Source: Bacteroidota bacterium
Lineage (GTDB): Bacteria > Bacteroidota > Ignavibacteria > UBA10030 > UBA6906
Reading direction: 5' to 3'
DNA length: 6,283 bases
Assembly (NCBI GenBank): GCA_003541875.1
Contig: DPLS01000118.1
Location: 1 to 6,283, forward strand
The position numbers and the translations under genes were made by a program. The notes under the pieces are model-generated. The model was given only the letters and a program-made list of their open reading frames with translations, was not told the origin of the DNA and did no database searches. Every line of letters starts with the position of its first letter. The stretch's first letter is position 1. Below, piece after piece: positions 1 to 6,283 of the stretch.

Positions 1-979
1 CTGAGCGGTCTACGGGAGGAGTGAACTCAACGATGATCGACGTCGACTGGCTTGCGCGATTATTGAACGCCATGATATGACCTCCGCCCGGAAGACTATC
101 TGGTACCCATGACCCGCAATGAACGACATCAAACACTCGCGTTCCCGGAGCCCGATAGGCTGCGGGGTTTCCCCAGCGATACAGGAAATCACCACCTTTC
201 CCCCACCGTCCGCCTGTGTGTCCTGCGGCCTCCGCTGTAGTCGTGCTATGATCAATCACGTAAACTTCGTTCAGATTGTGAGAAGAGAATACAATCTGGT
301 CTTTTGTTGCATTGTAGCTGATCCCATTCACATGCATCCAGTCGCCTGCCGCGCTACTTCCATAGTTTATGTCCATCAACTCCGGATGACCAGCAACAAC
401 GCCATAGTTTGCTTTTGTCGGATCAAAGTCCTGAATCAGATGGTCCCATGCATGCCATTGCCACACAATATTGCCGCCTGTACTCCCAACCGGCTGAACT
501 TCGATGATGTGATCCGGCCAGATGGATGCGCTATGATTAAGCCCTGCCGCGACGCCTTGCGCCGCAATCTTCACTTCCCACGCAATTAAAAGCACGTTGC
601 CATTTGGCATCGGCTCAATATCATGGTGGCTACGATACGATGATGTGCTGTACGTGTACTGCCACGATACTGTGCCGCTCCACGAGACCTTCTGCACCAT
701 TCCGGTCGCTCCACCACCATTGAGACCGCTGCCAAAGGCTGCTGATCTCAGAAGCGTCCCGTCTGCAAGAAGATAGCATGAGTACGCCCCACCAACAGTG
801 TGAGTCCACGTCTTCACGATGGTGTTGCTCATGTTTACCAGGTACGTTCTTGCCGGACTGGCTGAAGGGGCATACAACGTGTATCCTTGAAATGCTTGTC
901 CCCTTGCCAGATTCGGCAAGGAGACGACAATGATAAGGATAAGCACTCTTGAAAGAGAAACCCTTTTGAATCGGCACAT
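1..979 (-). CDS. Secreted aryl-sulfate sulfotransferase (ASST family), 3' end cut off by the window edge
   Basis: The frame starts at ATG 979 and stays open for 326 codons to the left edge, so the C-terminus is missing. An AGGA at 986-989, six bases before the ATG, supports this start. Residues 1-28 look like a signal peptide (basic MCRFKR, hydrophobic VLILIIVVSL, likely cut near ARG-QA). The rest matches the bacterial arylsulfotransferase pattern, a beta-propeller enzyme moving sulfate from an aryl sulfate donor to a phenolic acceptor through a sulfo-histidine. Visible motifs in order are SHHDIEPMPNGNVLL (about 117-131), DWMHVNGISY (213-222), FSSHNLNEVYVIDHSTTTAE (231-250), GKGGDFLYRWGNP (260-272) and VVHCGSWVPD (285-294) followed by GGGHIMAFNN (298-307). 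H119, H216 and H287 are candidate active-site histidines by motif position; the last best fits the sulfated one. The position I align with the family arginine is H234. A T9SS tail is expected past the edge but is not visible. The family call is firm; the substrate is unknown. Confidence 0.87.
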   Translation of the reverse strand, partial: MCRFKRVSLSRVLILIIVVSLPNLARGQAFQGYTLYAPSASPARTYLVNMSNTIVKTWTHTVGGAYSCYLLADGTLLRSAAFGSGLNGGGATGMVQKVSWSGTVSWQYTYSTSSYRSHHDIEPMPNGNVLLIAWEVKIAAQGVAAGLNHSASIWPDHIIEVQPVGSTGGNIVWQWHAWDHLIQDFDPTKANYGVVAGHPELMDINYGSSAAGDWMHVNGISYNATKDQIVFSSHNLNEVYVIDHSTTTAEAAGHTGGRWGKGGDFLYRWGNPAAYRAPGTRVFDVVHCGSWVPDSLPGGGHIMAFNNRASQSTSIIVEFTPPVDRS

Positions 980-985
980 GTCTGA

Positions 986-989
986 TCCT
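986..989 (-). promoter_or_regulatory. Ribosome binding site of the sulfotransferase gene
   Basis: AGGA sits six bases upstream of ATG 979 on the minus strand. It decides the start in favour of this ATG over the GTG two bases further in (977), which opens a different, shorter frame without family motifs. Confidence 0.6.
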
Positions 990-1011
990 ATTCGTAGATT
1001 AGATTGTTGTG

Positions 1012-1023
1012 AATGAATTCATT
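1012..1023. repeat. 12-bp perfect palindrome in the 46-bp gap between two genes
   Basis: AATGAATTCATT is its own reverse complement. It lies just after the stop codon of the propeller gene and about 33 bases before the sulfotransferase start. It has no spacer, so it would make a poor RNA hairpin, and no T tract follows. It could be a protein-binding site or chance; an AT-rich palindrome of this length is not strong evidence alone. Confidence 0.3.
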
Positions 1024-1025
1024 TG

Positions 1026-3152
1026 CTACCTGACAAGCAGCATTCTTTTGGTCTGTGAGAACGGGCCAACCACAAGCCGATACAGGTAGACGCCGCTGGA
1101 CAAAGATCCACCGTCGAATTGCACAGAGTACTCGCCCGGTTCTTTTGCTTCATTGACGAGAGTCAGAACCTCGCGGCCAAGCACGTCAAATATCTTGAGC
1201 GACACAAACCCTAAACTCGGAATCTGGAATCCGATGTTTGTGGTTGGATTGAAGGGGTTCGGATAGTTCTGCAGCAACAAGAACTCCATTGGCAGGGACC
1301 TCACTTTCCCTTCCTCGACGGAAGTTGCTCCTCCAGTTGCGGTCTTCAGGATAGCTCCACCGCTGCCAACAACATACCCTACATTTATGTCTGAAAAACG
1401 TGTAGCAGTGAATTGGTTGGCAGCGCCACTTGACAGTACTGTCCAACTACTCCCTCCATTCGTGGTCTTCACGATGGTTCCTCCATCTCCCACCGCATAG
1501 CCAGTGCTGGAATTTGCGAACCATACCGAGTAGAGCCACATGTCTGTTGGACTTGTCAGGACCGCCCAATTCGTTCCAGCGTTCGTTGTCTTTAGCATGT
1601 GTCCATCGCTCCCGACCGCATAGCCGGTGTTGGCATCCGTGAAAGCAATCGACCATATCATAGCCAACGGTTCTACGTGCTGGATTGTCCAGTTTGTCCC
1701 TCCATTGGTCGTTTTGAGTATGGCACCGTTTGCCCCATAGCTGTCACCTCCAGCGGCGTAACCAACATCGGCATCAAGGAAGAAAACGGACGACAACTGT
1801 CTCGTCGTTCCGCTTGTTTGCGTTGCCCAATTCGTTCCTCCATTTGACGTCTTCAGGATTGTCCCGTTATATCCAACAGCATACCCGATGTTGCCGGTGC
1901 CCGAGGGCGGGAAGCAGACACAGAATAGCCACTCGGTCACACCGCTGGTAAGACTCGACCATGCTACCCCCCCGTTTGTCGTCTTGATGATTGTGCCTGC
2001 GTCCCCCACTGCATAACCCGTGTTGACATCGGTGAAGAAGACAGATTGGAGGAGGTTTGTCATACCACTTGGTTGACTTATCCAGTTCGTGCCACCATTT
2101 GTTGTTTTCAGGACTATTCCGAGATCTCCGACAACCCATGCAAGGCTGGGATCGAAGAAGAAGATGGATTGCAGTGAGCTTGTCGGTCCGGATGACTGTG
2201 CCGACCAGACCGTTCCGCCGTTGGTCGTCGTTAGAATTGTTCCCAGATCTCCGACAGCATGGCCGGTGTTGGCATCCACGAAATGGACAGAGTAGAAAGA
2301 ACTCATCGTGCCACTTGTTTGGGAAAGCCATGTTGTTCCACCGTTCGTCGATTTGAGAACTGTCCCAAAGCTCCCCCCTGCAAAAGCTGTATTCGCACCG
2401 ACAAAGTGCAAAGACTGAAGCGTATTGAACGTGCCACTTGTTTGACTTGTCCAACTCATCCCGCCGTTCGTCGTCTTTAGGATCACCCCGCCATCTCCAA
2501 CAATGCAACCGGTGTTTGCACTCGTGAAGCAAACCGCGTAGAGCGTGTTTGGCGTGCCGCTCGACTGATTACTCCAGGTCCCGCCACCATTCGTCGTCAC
2601 AAGTACCGTCCCCGATACCCCGACTGCGAGAGCGGTGCTCCCGCTAACCATGAAGACCGAGTGAAGCGGATTCAGGGTCCCGGCAGTCTGCGTTGTCCAA
2701 ATCGTTCCACCGTTTGTCGTCCAAAGAATGCTGCTGCCCAGGCCGCTGCTTGCACCTCCCACGGCGCATCCCACACTCGCATCGGCGAAGTGAACGGACC
2801 ACAACTCCATCGACGGTTCAGTGTGCTGGTTAGTCCAATTCGTCCCAGCGTCCGTGGTTTTTAAGATTGTCCCCTCAGCCCCGACAGCATATCCCACACT
2901 GGCATCCACAAAATGGATCGCCGCAAGCTGGTTGTCAGTCCCGCTCGTCAATCGTGTCCAGCTTGTTCCGCCATTTGTGGTCTTGAGAATTGTGCCTGCG
3001 TCACCAACTGCAAACCCTGTGCTTGTATTGACGAATTGCGTTCCGTAGAGGGTGTTGCCCTGCGGCAGAGGATTTTGCCACGTCCACGGTTGAGCCAACG
3101 ATAATGATGGCAACCAAAGGAGCAGCCAGAAAAGTAAGAGTTTTCTTTTCAT
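1026..3152 (-). CDS. Secreted Ycf48/BNR-like repeat protein with T9SS type A sorting domain
   Basis: This 708-residue protein begins with a signal peptide (MKRK, then a Leu/Trp-rich core, likely cut after SLSLA at residue 20). Residues 24-611 are 14 tandem units of mostly 41 residues. The typical unit ends VGDxGTILKTTNGGTxW, which is the Ycf48-like pattern and also an Asp-box variant (T-x-N-G-G-x-S/T-W). Such units form beta-propeller blades; 14 would fit two seven-bladed propellers. Residues about 622-708 are a T9SS type A sorting domain: [11 protein letters not shown], then KIFDVLGREV, SSGVYLYRL and terminal KRMLLVR. The protein is therefore predicted to be exported, passed through the outer membrane and anchored or released outside. 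The start is supported by the signal peptide; the upstream GAAAGAACTG is a weak ribosome site. It begins 21 bases after the CotH gene stop, so cotranscription is likely. No enzyme motif is seen. The likeness to the photosystem II factor Ycf48 is of fold only and does not imply photosynthesis. Binding or scaffolding is inference. Confidence 0.9.
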   Translation of the reverse strand: MKRKLLLFWLLLWLPSLSLAQPWTWQNPLPQGNTLYGTQFVNTSTGFAVGDAGTILKTTNGGTSWTRLTSGTDNQLAAIHFVDASVGYAVGAEGTILKTTDAGTNWTNQHTEPSMELWSVHFADASVGCAVGGASSGLGSSILWTTNGGTIWTTQTAGTLNPLHSVFMVSGSTALAVGVSGTVLVTTNGGGTWSNQSSGTPNTLYAVCFTSANTGCIVGDGGVILKTTNGGMSWTSQTSGTFNTLQSLHFVGANTAFAGGSFGTVLKSTNGGTTWLSQTSGTMSSFYSVHFVDANTGHAVGDLGTILTTTNGGTVWSAQSSGPTSSLQSIFFFDPSLAWVVGDLGIVLKTTNGGTNWISQPSGMTNLLQSVFFTDVNTGYAVGDAGTIIKTTNGGVAWSSLTSGVTEWLFCVCFPPSGTGNIGYAVGYNGTILKTSNGGTNWATQTSGTTRQLSSVFFLDADVGYAAGGDSYGANGAILKTTNGGTNWTIQHVEPLAMIWSIAFTDANTGYAVGSDGHMLKTTNAGTNWAVLTSPTDMWLYSVWFANSSTGYAVGDGGTIVKTTNGGSSWTVLSSGAANQFTATRFSDINVGYVVGSGGAILKTATGGATSVEEGKVRSLPMEFLLLQNYPNPFNPTTNIGFQIPSLGFVSLKIFDVLGREVLTLVNEAKEPGEYSVQFDGGSLSSGVYLYRLVVGPFSQTKRMLLVR
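1243..1272 (-). repeat. Copy 1 of a 30-base near-identical sequence encoding the T9SS sorting motif
   Basis: This stretch encodes the [11 protein letters not shown] motif of the propeller protein. It matches 3391-3420 in the CotH gene at 29 of 30 bases; the single difference is at 1254 versus 3402. The flanking parts of the two sorting domains are clearly more diverged. Confidence 0.75.
1320..3083 (-). repeat. 14 tandem coding repeats (about 123 bp each) of the propeller protein
   Basis: The units cover residues 24-611 of the propeller protein. Ten of the units are exactly 41 residues (units 2, 4-9 and 12-14 at least); unit 1 is 42, unit 3 is 46, unit 10 is 44 and unit 11 is 46. Thirteen end in a Trp after the NGG or DAG/NAG turn; the last unit ends GATS and lacks the Trp. 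At DNA level the repeats are diverged apart from short shared stretches around the NGG turn, so this is an old array and not a recent expansion. Confidence 0.9.
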
Positions 3153-3173
3153 TGTTCAGTTCTTTCATTGCAT

Positions 3174-6029
3174 CTATTTGATTAGCACCATGCGTTTTGT
3201 TTGCGTGAATCCACCCGCCACCAGCCTGTAGAAGTACATCCCGCTCGGCAGCACCGATGCATCGACAGTCACTGCATAGGTGCCGGCTGAACGATACTCA
3301 TCCATCACCTCCGCCACTCGCTGACCAAGCATATTGTAGATATCCAATCTCACCGGCGAGGCACTCGGGAGCGAGATACGGATCGTCGTTGTTGGATTGA
3401 ACGGGTTCGGATAGTTCTGCGAAAGTGCAAACGATGTCGGCACACCATCCAACTGACGAACGGAGGTTACAAGAGACACATCCGTTGCTGTCAGAACAAT
3501 TTCCGTCGTTCCGCCCGAGGGATTCACCGTATTTGCACCACTTGGCCAGACACCGTCAAGATCAACCGACGATGCAGTTAGCTCACCTCCAGAAAGCGAA
3601 CGACGTTCGAAACGACGGATGCCACCCGGCAAAACGTTTGGCAGCACGATGCCAAATGCGCCATCAACGCCGTTCACGTTGCTCCCATAAAAAGCAGCAT
3701 AGTTGTTGGCGACGGTATTTGCCGTTCCATCGCTTTCAATGAACGAGCCAGAGACCGGGCGACTCGTCCCGCCGGCATTATCATATGCGAAGACGAAATC
3801 TTTGCCGATGGCCAGACTTGTGCAGCGAAGCCCTGTGCCACAACTGTCGTTTGCAGCCACATCGAGTCGCACAACTCGCACCGAGTCAGCGGTTGTGAGG
3901 CGCACGTCAACCGTCGTTCCACTTCCTCCATCGTTCAATGAAACCCGCATGAAGACGTAGGAACTTGGACCAAAGCGAGCATTCCCCGTCGGTTCAGTAA
4001 CGAACCAACCTTCATATGTGCCTACCCCGTTTGTGACAAACGTTCCATATGCTTCTGCCGTGGAGATACTGGGGCCGGTCGTTCGTACGAAATCGCCGGC
4101 TTGTTGTGCGAATATGCAGTTTCCCGAACCATTGGCCGTCGATGCATCTGCCGACGTTACCACTTGATTAATGAACCGATACGTGGTACTTGGGAGCAAG
4201 CCGGCGATCCTCGCTCTGTAGGCGAACGGGATACGATTGGCATTGGTCCCGTTCAGCCCTTCGATATACCGAGGGAGAATCGTCGCTGTCAACACCGGGT
4301 TAATGATGACAGAACCGGCGTTGCTGGCATTGAACGTAGGTCTCGCTTGCAAAAACGGGCCACTACCATTAGGTATGCGAGCCATCGAGCGTTGGGCTGT
4401 TTGCGTGCCGAACGTGGTGGTATCCAAGAAGCTCGCATCCGTGTTCGAGAAGCGAATGAACCCATTCGAAGAGGGAAGCCGGAAGTTTGCATGAAGTCCA
4501 ACCTGTCCCGTGTCGCTGTCCGCCCACACTACGAGGTACCCGTTCGCCGCTATCGTGGTATTTGCAGGAAACTGCCACTTGGTCGGTTGGCCAGCATTGT
4601 CTGAGAGATACATGCCGCCAAGGTTCAGAGGGTTCGCCGTATTGTTGTACAACTCGATCCAGGGATCGTACTGACCCGCCGGATCAGGAATCGAATCATT
4701 CAAAGCAAGGAATTCATTGATCACAACATCACCAGGGCTGACCGTCAAGGCGCAGTTGACGCCAAGAGTCGTGAGTTGCGATTGAACGCTTGTCTGTCGA
4801 AGGTTGATGAACGATTTCAACCCCGGCTTCCGCGTTCCGCCGCCCCCGCTCGCATTTATATCAGTGTTAATATTCGTTTCGAACTGGGTGTTCGTATACA
4901 TCTTGCGTGGATCTTCATACACATATGAACGGATGGCGTTGGCAATACTGTCAATGTGTGGGAAGAGTCTGGCCGAAGAAAAGTAGCCAGTGTATAAGAG
5001 ACACAGTGAGCGGAGATACTCATTCCTCAATACCGTCGTGTTGAAGATCTTCCCCATAAGCGGCCGGTTGGTTGAGCTGCTCAGGTACGTCACGCTCAAG
5101 CCCTCCATGTTCGACACTCCACCACTGTACACACCGAGACTCAATCCAGTATCCCAAACGATCCACTCCATTTTCCCTGTAATGGGGTGAAAGTAGAAAT
5201 AGAAGTTCCTGCTGCTGTTGATGTACGAGTCGAGATTGGAAAAGAGGATGTCGGTCGCGATCGCTTTGTCAAGAGGAGCAAGATTGATCTTCGTCGGAAG
5301 TGCCGTGGCCGCATTCGCACCATTGTTTATTGTATCAAGGAGCATAACGAGATTCGGCCACGCAGTAGTTGATCCGTCTGTCTTCATCTCGTAACGTGTA
5401 TAGTATGAATCGGGGACAGCTGAATACCACCTGAAGTTCGAAACCTCAGGAACGCTTCCACCGATCCCATCAATTGCCTTGAACAGGTCTCCGGTATTAT
5501 CACTATAGTGCGAACTGAGAAAGGTTTTGTTCACATGTTCCACAAGGGAATAGAAGGCCCAGAGCGTATCGTTGAACAACACTCTCGCAAAGTTTGCTCG
5601 CGGAGCACTGACACTCGCGTCTCGGCAAAAATCAAGATGGATTTTCTCCCTCATGAATGTGGGATCGCCCCAACAATTGTTCAAATGCACTCCTTTGAGA
5701 CCATCCCACCTCTGAGCATCTCGATACTGATCGAACGCAAGCCTGAGGGATTTTTTGTTATTCGGGTGACTGTAGGAAGAATTCCCTTTCAATCGGATGC
5801 CAACACTGTCAATGGTCGTCCCGTCGATGATGACAGTTGCCGGGATATACTGCTCGTTTCCTTGAGCATAGTAGATTGTCAACGAGTCCCAGTAGTTTGC
5901 ATAATAGAAGTGAATATTGATGTTGTGCACCTGGATACCCGCAAAGACCGTGTCACCGGGGCTCTGAGCAAACAGTGCCTGAGAGGAGAACCAACCAAAA
6001 ATGAGGAGTGAGAGCAAACGCGTTTTCAT
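3174..6029 (-). CDS. Secreted CotH kinase family protein with lamin-tail domain and T9SS type A sorting domain
   Basis: This 951-residue protein opens with a signal peptide (MKTR plus hydrophobic core, likely cut after ALFA at 21-22). Residues about 65-415 show the CotH pattern, an atypical protein-kinase fold: [19 protein letters not shown] (79-97, candidate nucleotide-binding lysines K81, K92, K93), [15 protein letters not shown] (116-130), [13 protein letters not shown] (159-171, E164), SNLDSY (264-269, D267) and RNFYFYF then EWIVWDTG (D293). B. subtilis CotH phosphorylates spore-coat proteins; homologues outside spore formers have unknown substrates. Residues about 434-555 are a lamin-tail domain ([31 protein letters not shown]), an Ig-like fold common in surface proteins. 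Residues about 575-850 are beta-rich and unassigned. Residues 867-951 are a T9SS type A sorting domain ([37 protein letters not shown]). AGGG lies about nine bases before the ATG. It is the first gene of the probable three-gene unit. Domain calls are firm; kinase activity is inferred. Confidence 0.92.
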   Translation of the reverse strand: MKTRLLSLLIFGWFSSQALFAQSPGDTVFAGIQVHNINIHFYYANYWDSLTIYYAQGNEQYIPATVIIDGTTIDSVGIRLKGNSSYSHPNNKKSLRLAFDQYRDAQRWDGLKGVHLNNCWGDPTFMREKIHLDFCRDASVSAPRANFARVLFNDTLWAFYSLVEHVNKTFLSSHYSDNTGDLFKAIDGIGGSVPEVSNFRWYSAVPDSYYTRYEMKTDGSTTAWPNLVMLLDTINNGANAATALPTKINLAPLDKAIATDILFSNLDSYINSSRNFYFYFHPITGKMEWIVWDTGLSLGVYSGGVSNMEGLSVTYLSSSTNRPLMGKIFNTTVLRNEYLRSLCLLYTGYFSSARLFPHIDSIANAIRSYVYEDPRKMYTNTQFETNINTDINASGGGGTRKPGLKSFINLRQTSVQSQLTTLGVNCALTVSPGDVVINEFLALNDSIPDPAGQYDPWIELYNNTANPLNLGGMYLSDNAGQPTKWQFPANTTIAANGYLVVWADSDTGQVGLHANFRLPSSNGFIRFSNTDASFLDTTTFGTQTAQRSMARIPNGSGPFLQARPTFNASNAGSVIINPVLTATILPRYIEGLNGTNANRIPFAYRARIAGLLPSTTYRFINQVVTSADASTANGSGNCIFAQQAGDFVRTTGPSISTAEAYGTFVTNGVGTYEGWFVTEPTGNARFGPSSYVFMRVSLNDGGSGTTVDVRLTTADSVRVVRLDVAANDSCGTGLRCTSLAIGKDFVFAYDNAGGTSRPVSGSFIESDGTANTVANNYAAFYGSNVNGVDGAFGIVLPNVLPGGIRRFERRSLSGGELTASSVDLDGVWPSGANTVNPSGGTTEIVLTATDVSLVTSVRQLDGVPTSFALSQNYPNPFNPTTTIRISLPSASPVRLDIYNMLGQRVAEVMDEYRSAGTYAVTVDASVLPSGMYFYRLVAGGFTQTKRMVLIK
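3391..3420 (-). repeat. Copy 2 of the 30-base near-identical sequence encoding the T9SS sorting motif
   Basis: This stretch encodes [11 protein letters not shown] in the CotH-domain protein and matches 1243-1272 with one mismatch in 30 bases. The two are in direct orientation about 2.1 kb apart. Confidence 0.75.
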
Positions 6030-6043
6030 TTTGAATTCCCTAA

Positions 6044-6063
6044 TTGAAAGTTGATTTCAAATC
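6044..6063. repeat. Overlapping inverted repeats just upstream of the CotH gene
   Basis: TTGAAA and TTTCAA form six-base arms around a five-base spacer (6044-6060). Overlapping this, GATTT-C-AAATC is an 11-base near-palindrome (6053-6063). They lie 15-34 bases before the start codon, next to the ribosome site, so they could be an operator or a leader hairpin. The arms are short and AT-rich, so chance cannot be ruled out. Confidence 0.3.
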
Positions 6064-6067
6064 ACTA

Positions 6068-6102
6068 CAAAGTAATTCCTCGTACATACTGGCAGTAGTC
6101 AA
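6068..6102 (-). promoter_or_regulatory. Tentative Bacteroidota-type promoter for the three-gene unit
   Basis: On the minus strand TTACTTTG (6068-6075) matches the Bacteroidota -7 element TAnnTTTG at all but one fixed base. A TTG (6100-6102, within GGCTTGACT) could be the -33 element. The 24-base spacing is a little longer than usual. It lies after the terminator and ahead of the CotH gene, which is where a promoter is expected. No convincing sigma-70 pair with 16-18 base spacing was found. Confidence 0.25.
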
Positions 6103-6174
6103 GCCTGATGTCATGCAGTCAATCTTCCACCCCTCTGCCAAGTGCCGGGCATTCCACGCTCGGATTCCCCCCCC

Positions 6175-6209
6175 AAAAAAAATGAGACGGCACCGCTTGG
6201 CGCCCCCTC
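6175..6209 (-). terminator. Rho-independent terminator of an upstream minus-strand gene
   Basis: On the minus strand an 11-bp stem (GAGGGGGCGCC, loop AAGC, GGTGCCGTCTC) with two G-U pairs and one G-G mismatch is followed by A and eight T. The stem is GC-rich and directly joined to the T tract, as expected for an intrinsic terminator. It reads toward the CotH gene, so it should end transcription of a gene lying beyond the right edge and isolate the three-gene unit. The opposite strand gives no T tract after the stem. Confidence 0.72.
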
Positions 6210-6283
6210 TGTGGAAGGCCCTAAGGCCCGCGATGAGTAAGAACATTCATTGTTAATGTAAACTGATTCTTGAAGGATGGCAA

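Larger units (their letters stand above)
6030..6283. other. Intergenic region upstream of the CotH gene, running to the window edge
   Basis: No gene is supported here. It holds the terminator, a run of eight C next to eight A on the plus strand (6167-6182), a tandem AAGGCCC pair (6215-6221 and 6223-6229), the candidate promoter and the inverted repeats. If an upstream minus-strand gene ends inside the window, its stop could be TAG at 6221-6223 or TAA at 6253-6255; too little is visible to choose, and the third frame stays open into the terminator. Confidence 0.6.

Noticed and set aside
119..589. 156-codon plus-strand open frame
   Set aside because: It lies opposite the sulfotransferase gene, has no signal or family motif and shows an amino-acid mix typical of an antisense shadow.
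630..977. 115-codon minus-strand frame starting at GTG 977
   Set aside because: It overlaps the true ASST frame, which begins two bases earlier at ATG 979 and carries the signal peptide and motifs. The GTG frame gives a Cys/Trp/Ser-rich sequence with no recognisable domain.
1867..2532. 221-codon minus-strand frame inside the propeller gene
   Set aside because: It is a frame-shifted reading of the tandem repeats; its own apparent repetition simply follows the repeat period of the real gene.
1320..3083. Regular spacing resembling a CRISPR array
   Set aside because: The period is about 123 bases, the units are coding and diverged, and no conserved short repeat with unique spacers is present.
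1026..3152. Photosystem II assembly role or sialidase activity for the repeat protein
   Set aside because: The Ycf48 and BNR likeness reflects blade sequence only. No sialidase catalytic Arg triad or FRIP motif is visible, and the T9SS tail indicates an exported surface protein.
5508..6011. 167-codon plus-strand open frame
   Set aside because: It is antisense to the conserved CotH kinase segment, with no ribosome site or recognisable content of its own.
6215..6229. Tandem AAGGCCC pair
   Set aside because: Two seven-base copies separated by one base are too short to support a regulatory or mobile-element claim.
6044..6256. Short overlapping frames on both strands in the leader region
   Set aside because: They run through the terminator stem and homopolymer tracts and have no convincing ribosome site or domain.

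Overview
The window reads as a piece of a chromosome from a Bacteroidota/Ignavibacteria-type (FCB group) bacterium, probably non-pathogenic and environmental. The main evidence is that both complete proteins end in a type IX secretion (T9SS, Por) type A sorting domain carrying the signature [11 protein letters not shown]. That wording is especially frequent in Ignavibacteria, Chlorobi relatives and neighbouring FCB phyla. Base composition looks close to balanced. The species cannot be named from this sequence.

All genes lie on the minus strand and read right to left. The right edge (about 6210-6283) probably holds the end of, or the space after, an unseen upstream gene. It is followed by a good rho-independent terminator (6175-6209) and a leader of about 145 bases with a weak candidate promoter and overlapping inverted repeats. 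Next come: (1) a 951-residue secreted CotH-kinase / lamin-tail-domain protein (3174-6029); (2) after 21 bases, a 708-residue secreted protein made of 14 Ycf48/BNR-like repeats (1026-3152); (3) after 48 bases, the first 326 codons of a secreted aryl-sulfate sulfotransferase (ASST) that runs off the left edge (1-979). No terminator is seen between the three, so they probably form one transcription unit.

Each protein has an N-terminal signal peptide, and the two complete ones carry a T9SS anchor, so the cluster acts at the cell surface or outside the cell. A possible theme is extracellular modification: a CotH-type protein kinase and a sulfotransferase flank a large double beta-propeller that could be a scaffold, binding partner or substrate. 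The domain calls rest on visible motifs; the joint function is inference.

No RNA gene, insertion sequence, CRISPR array, integrase or origin was seen. Many open frames exist on the plus strand and in other minus frames, but they are shadows of the three long genes.
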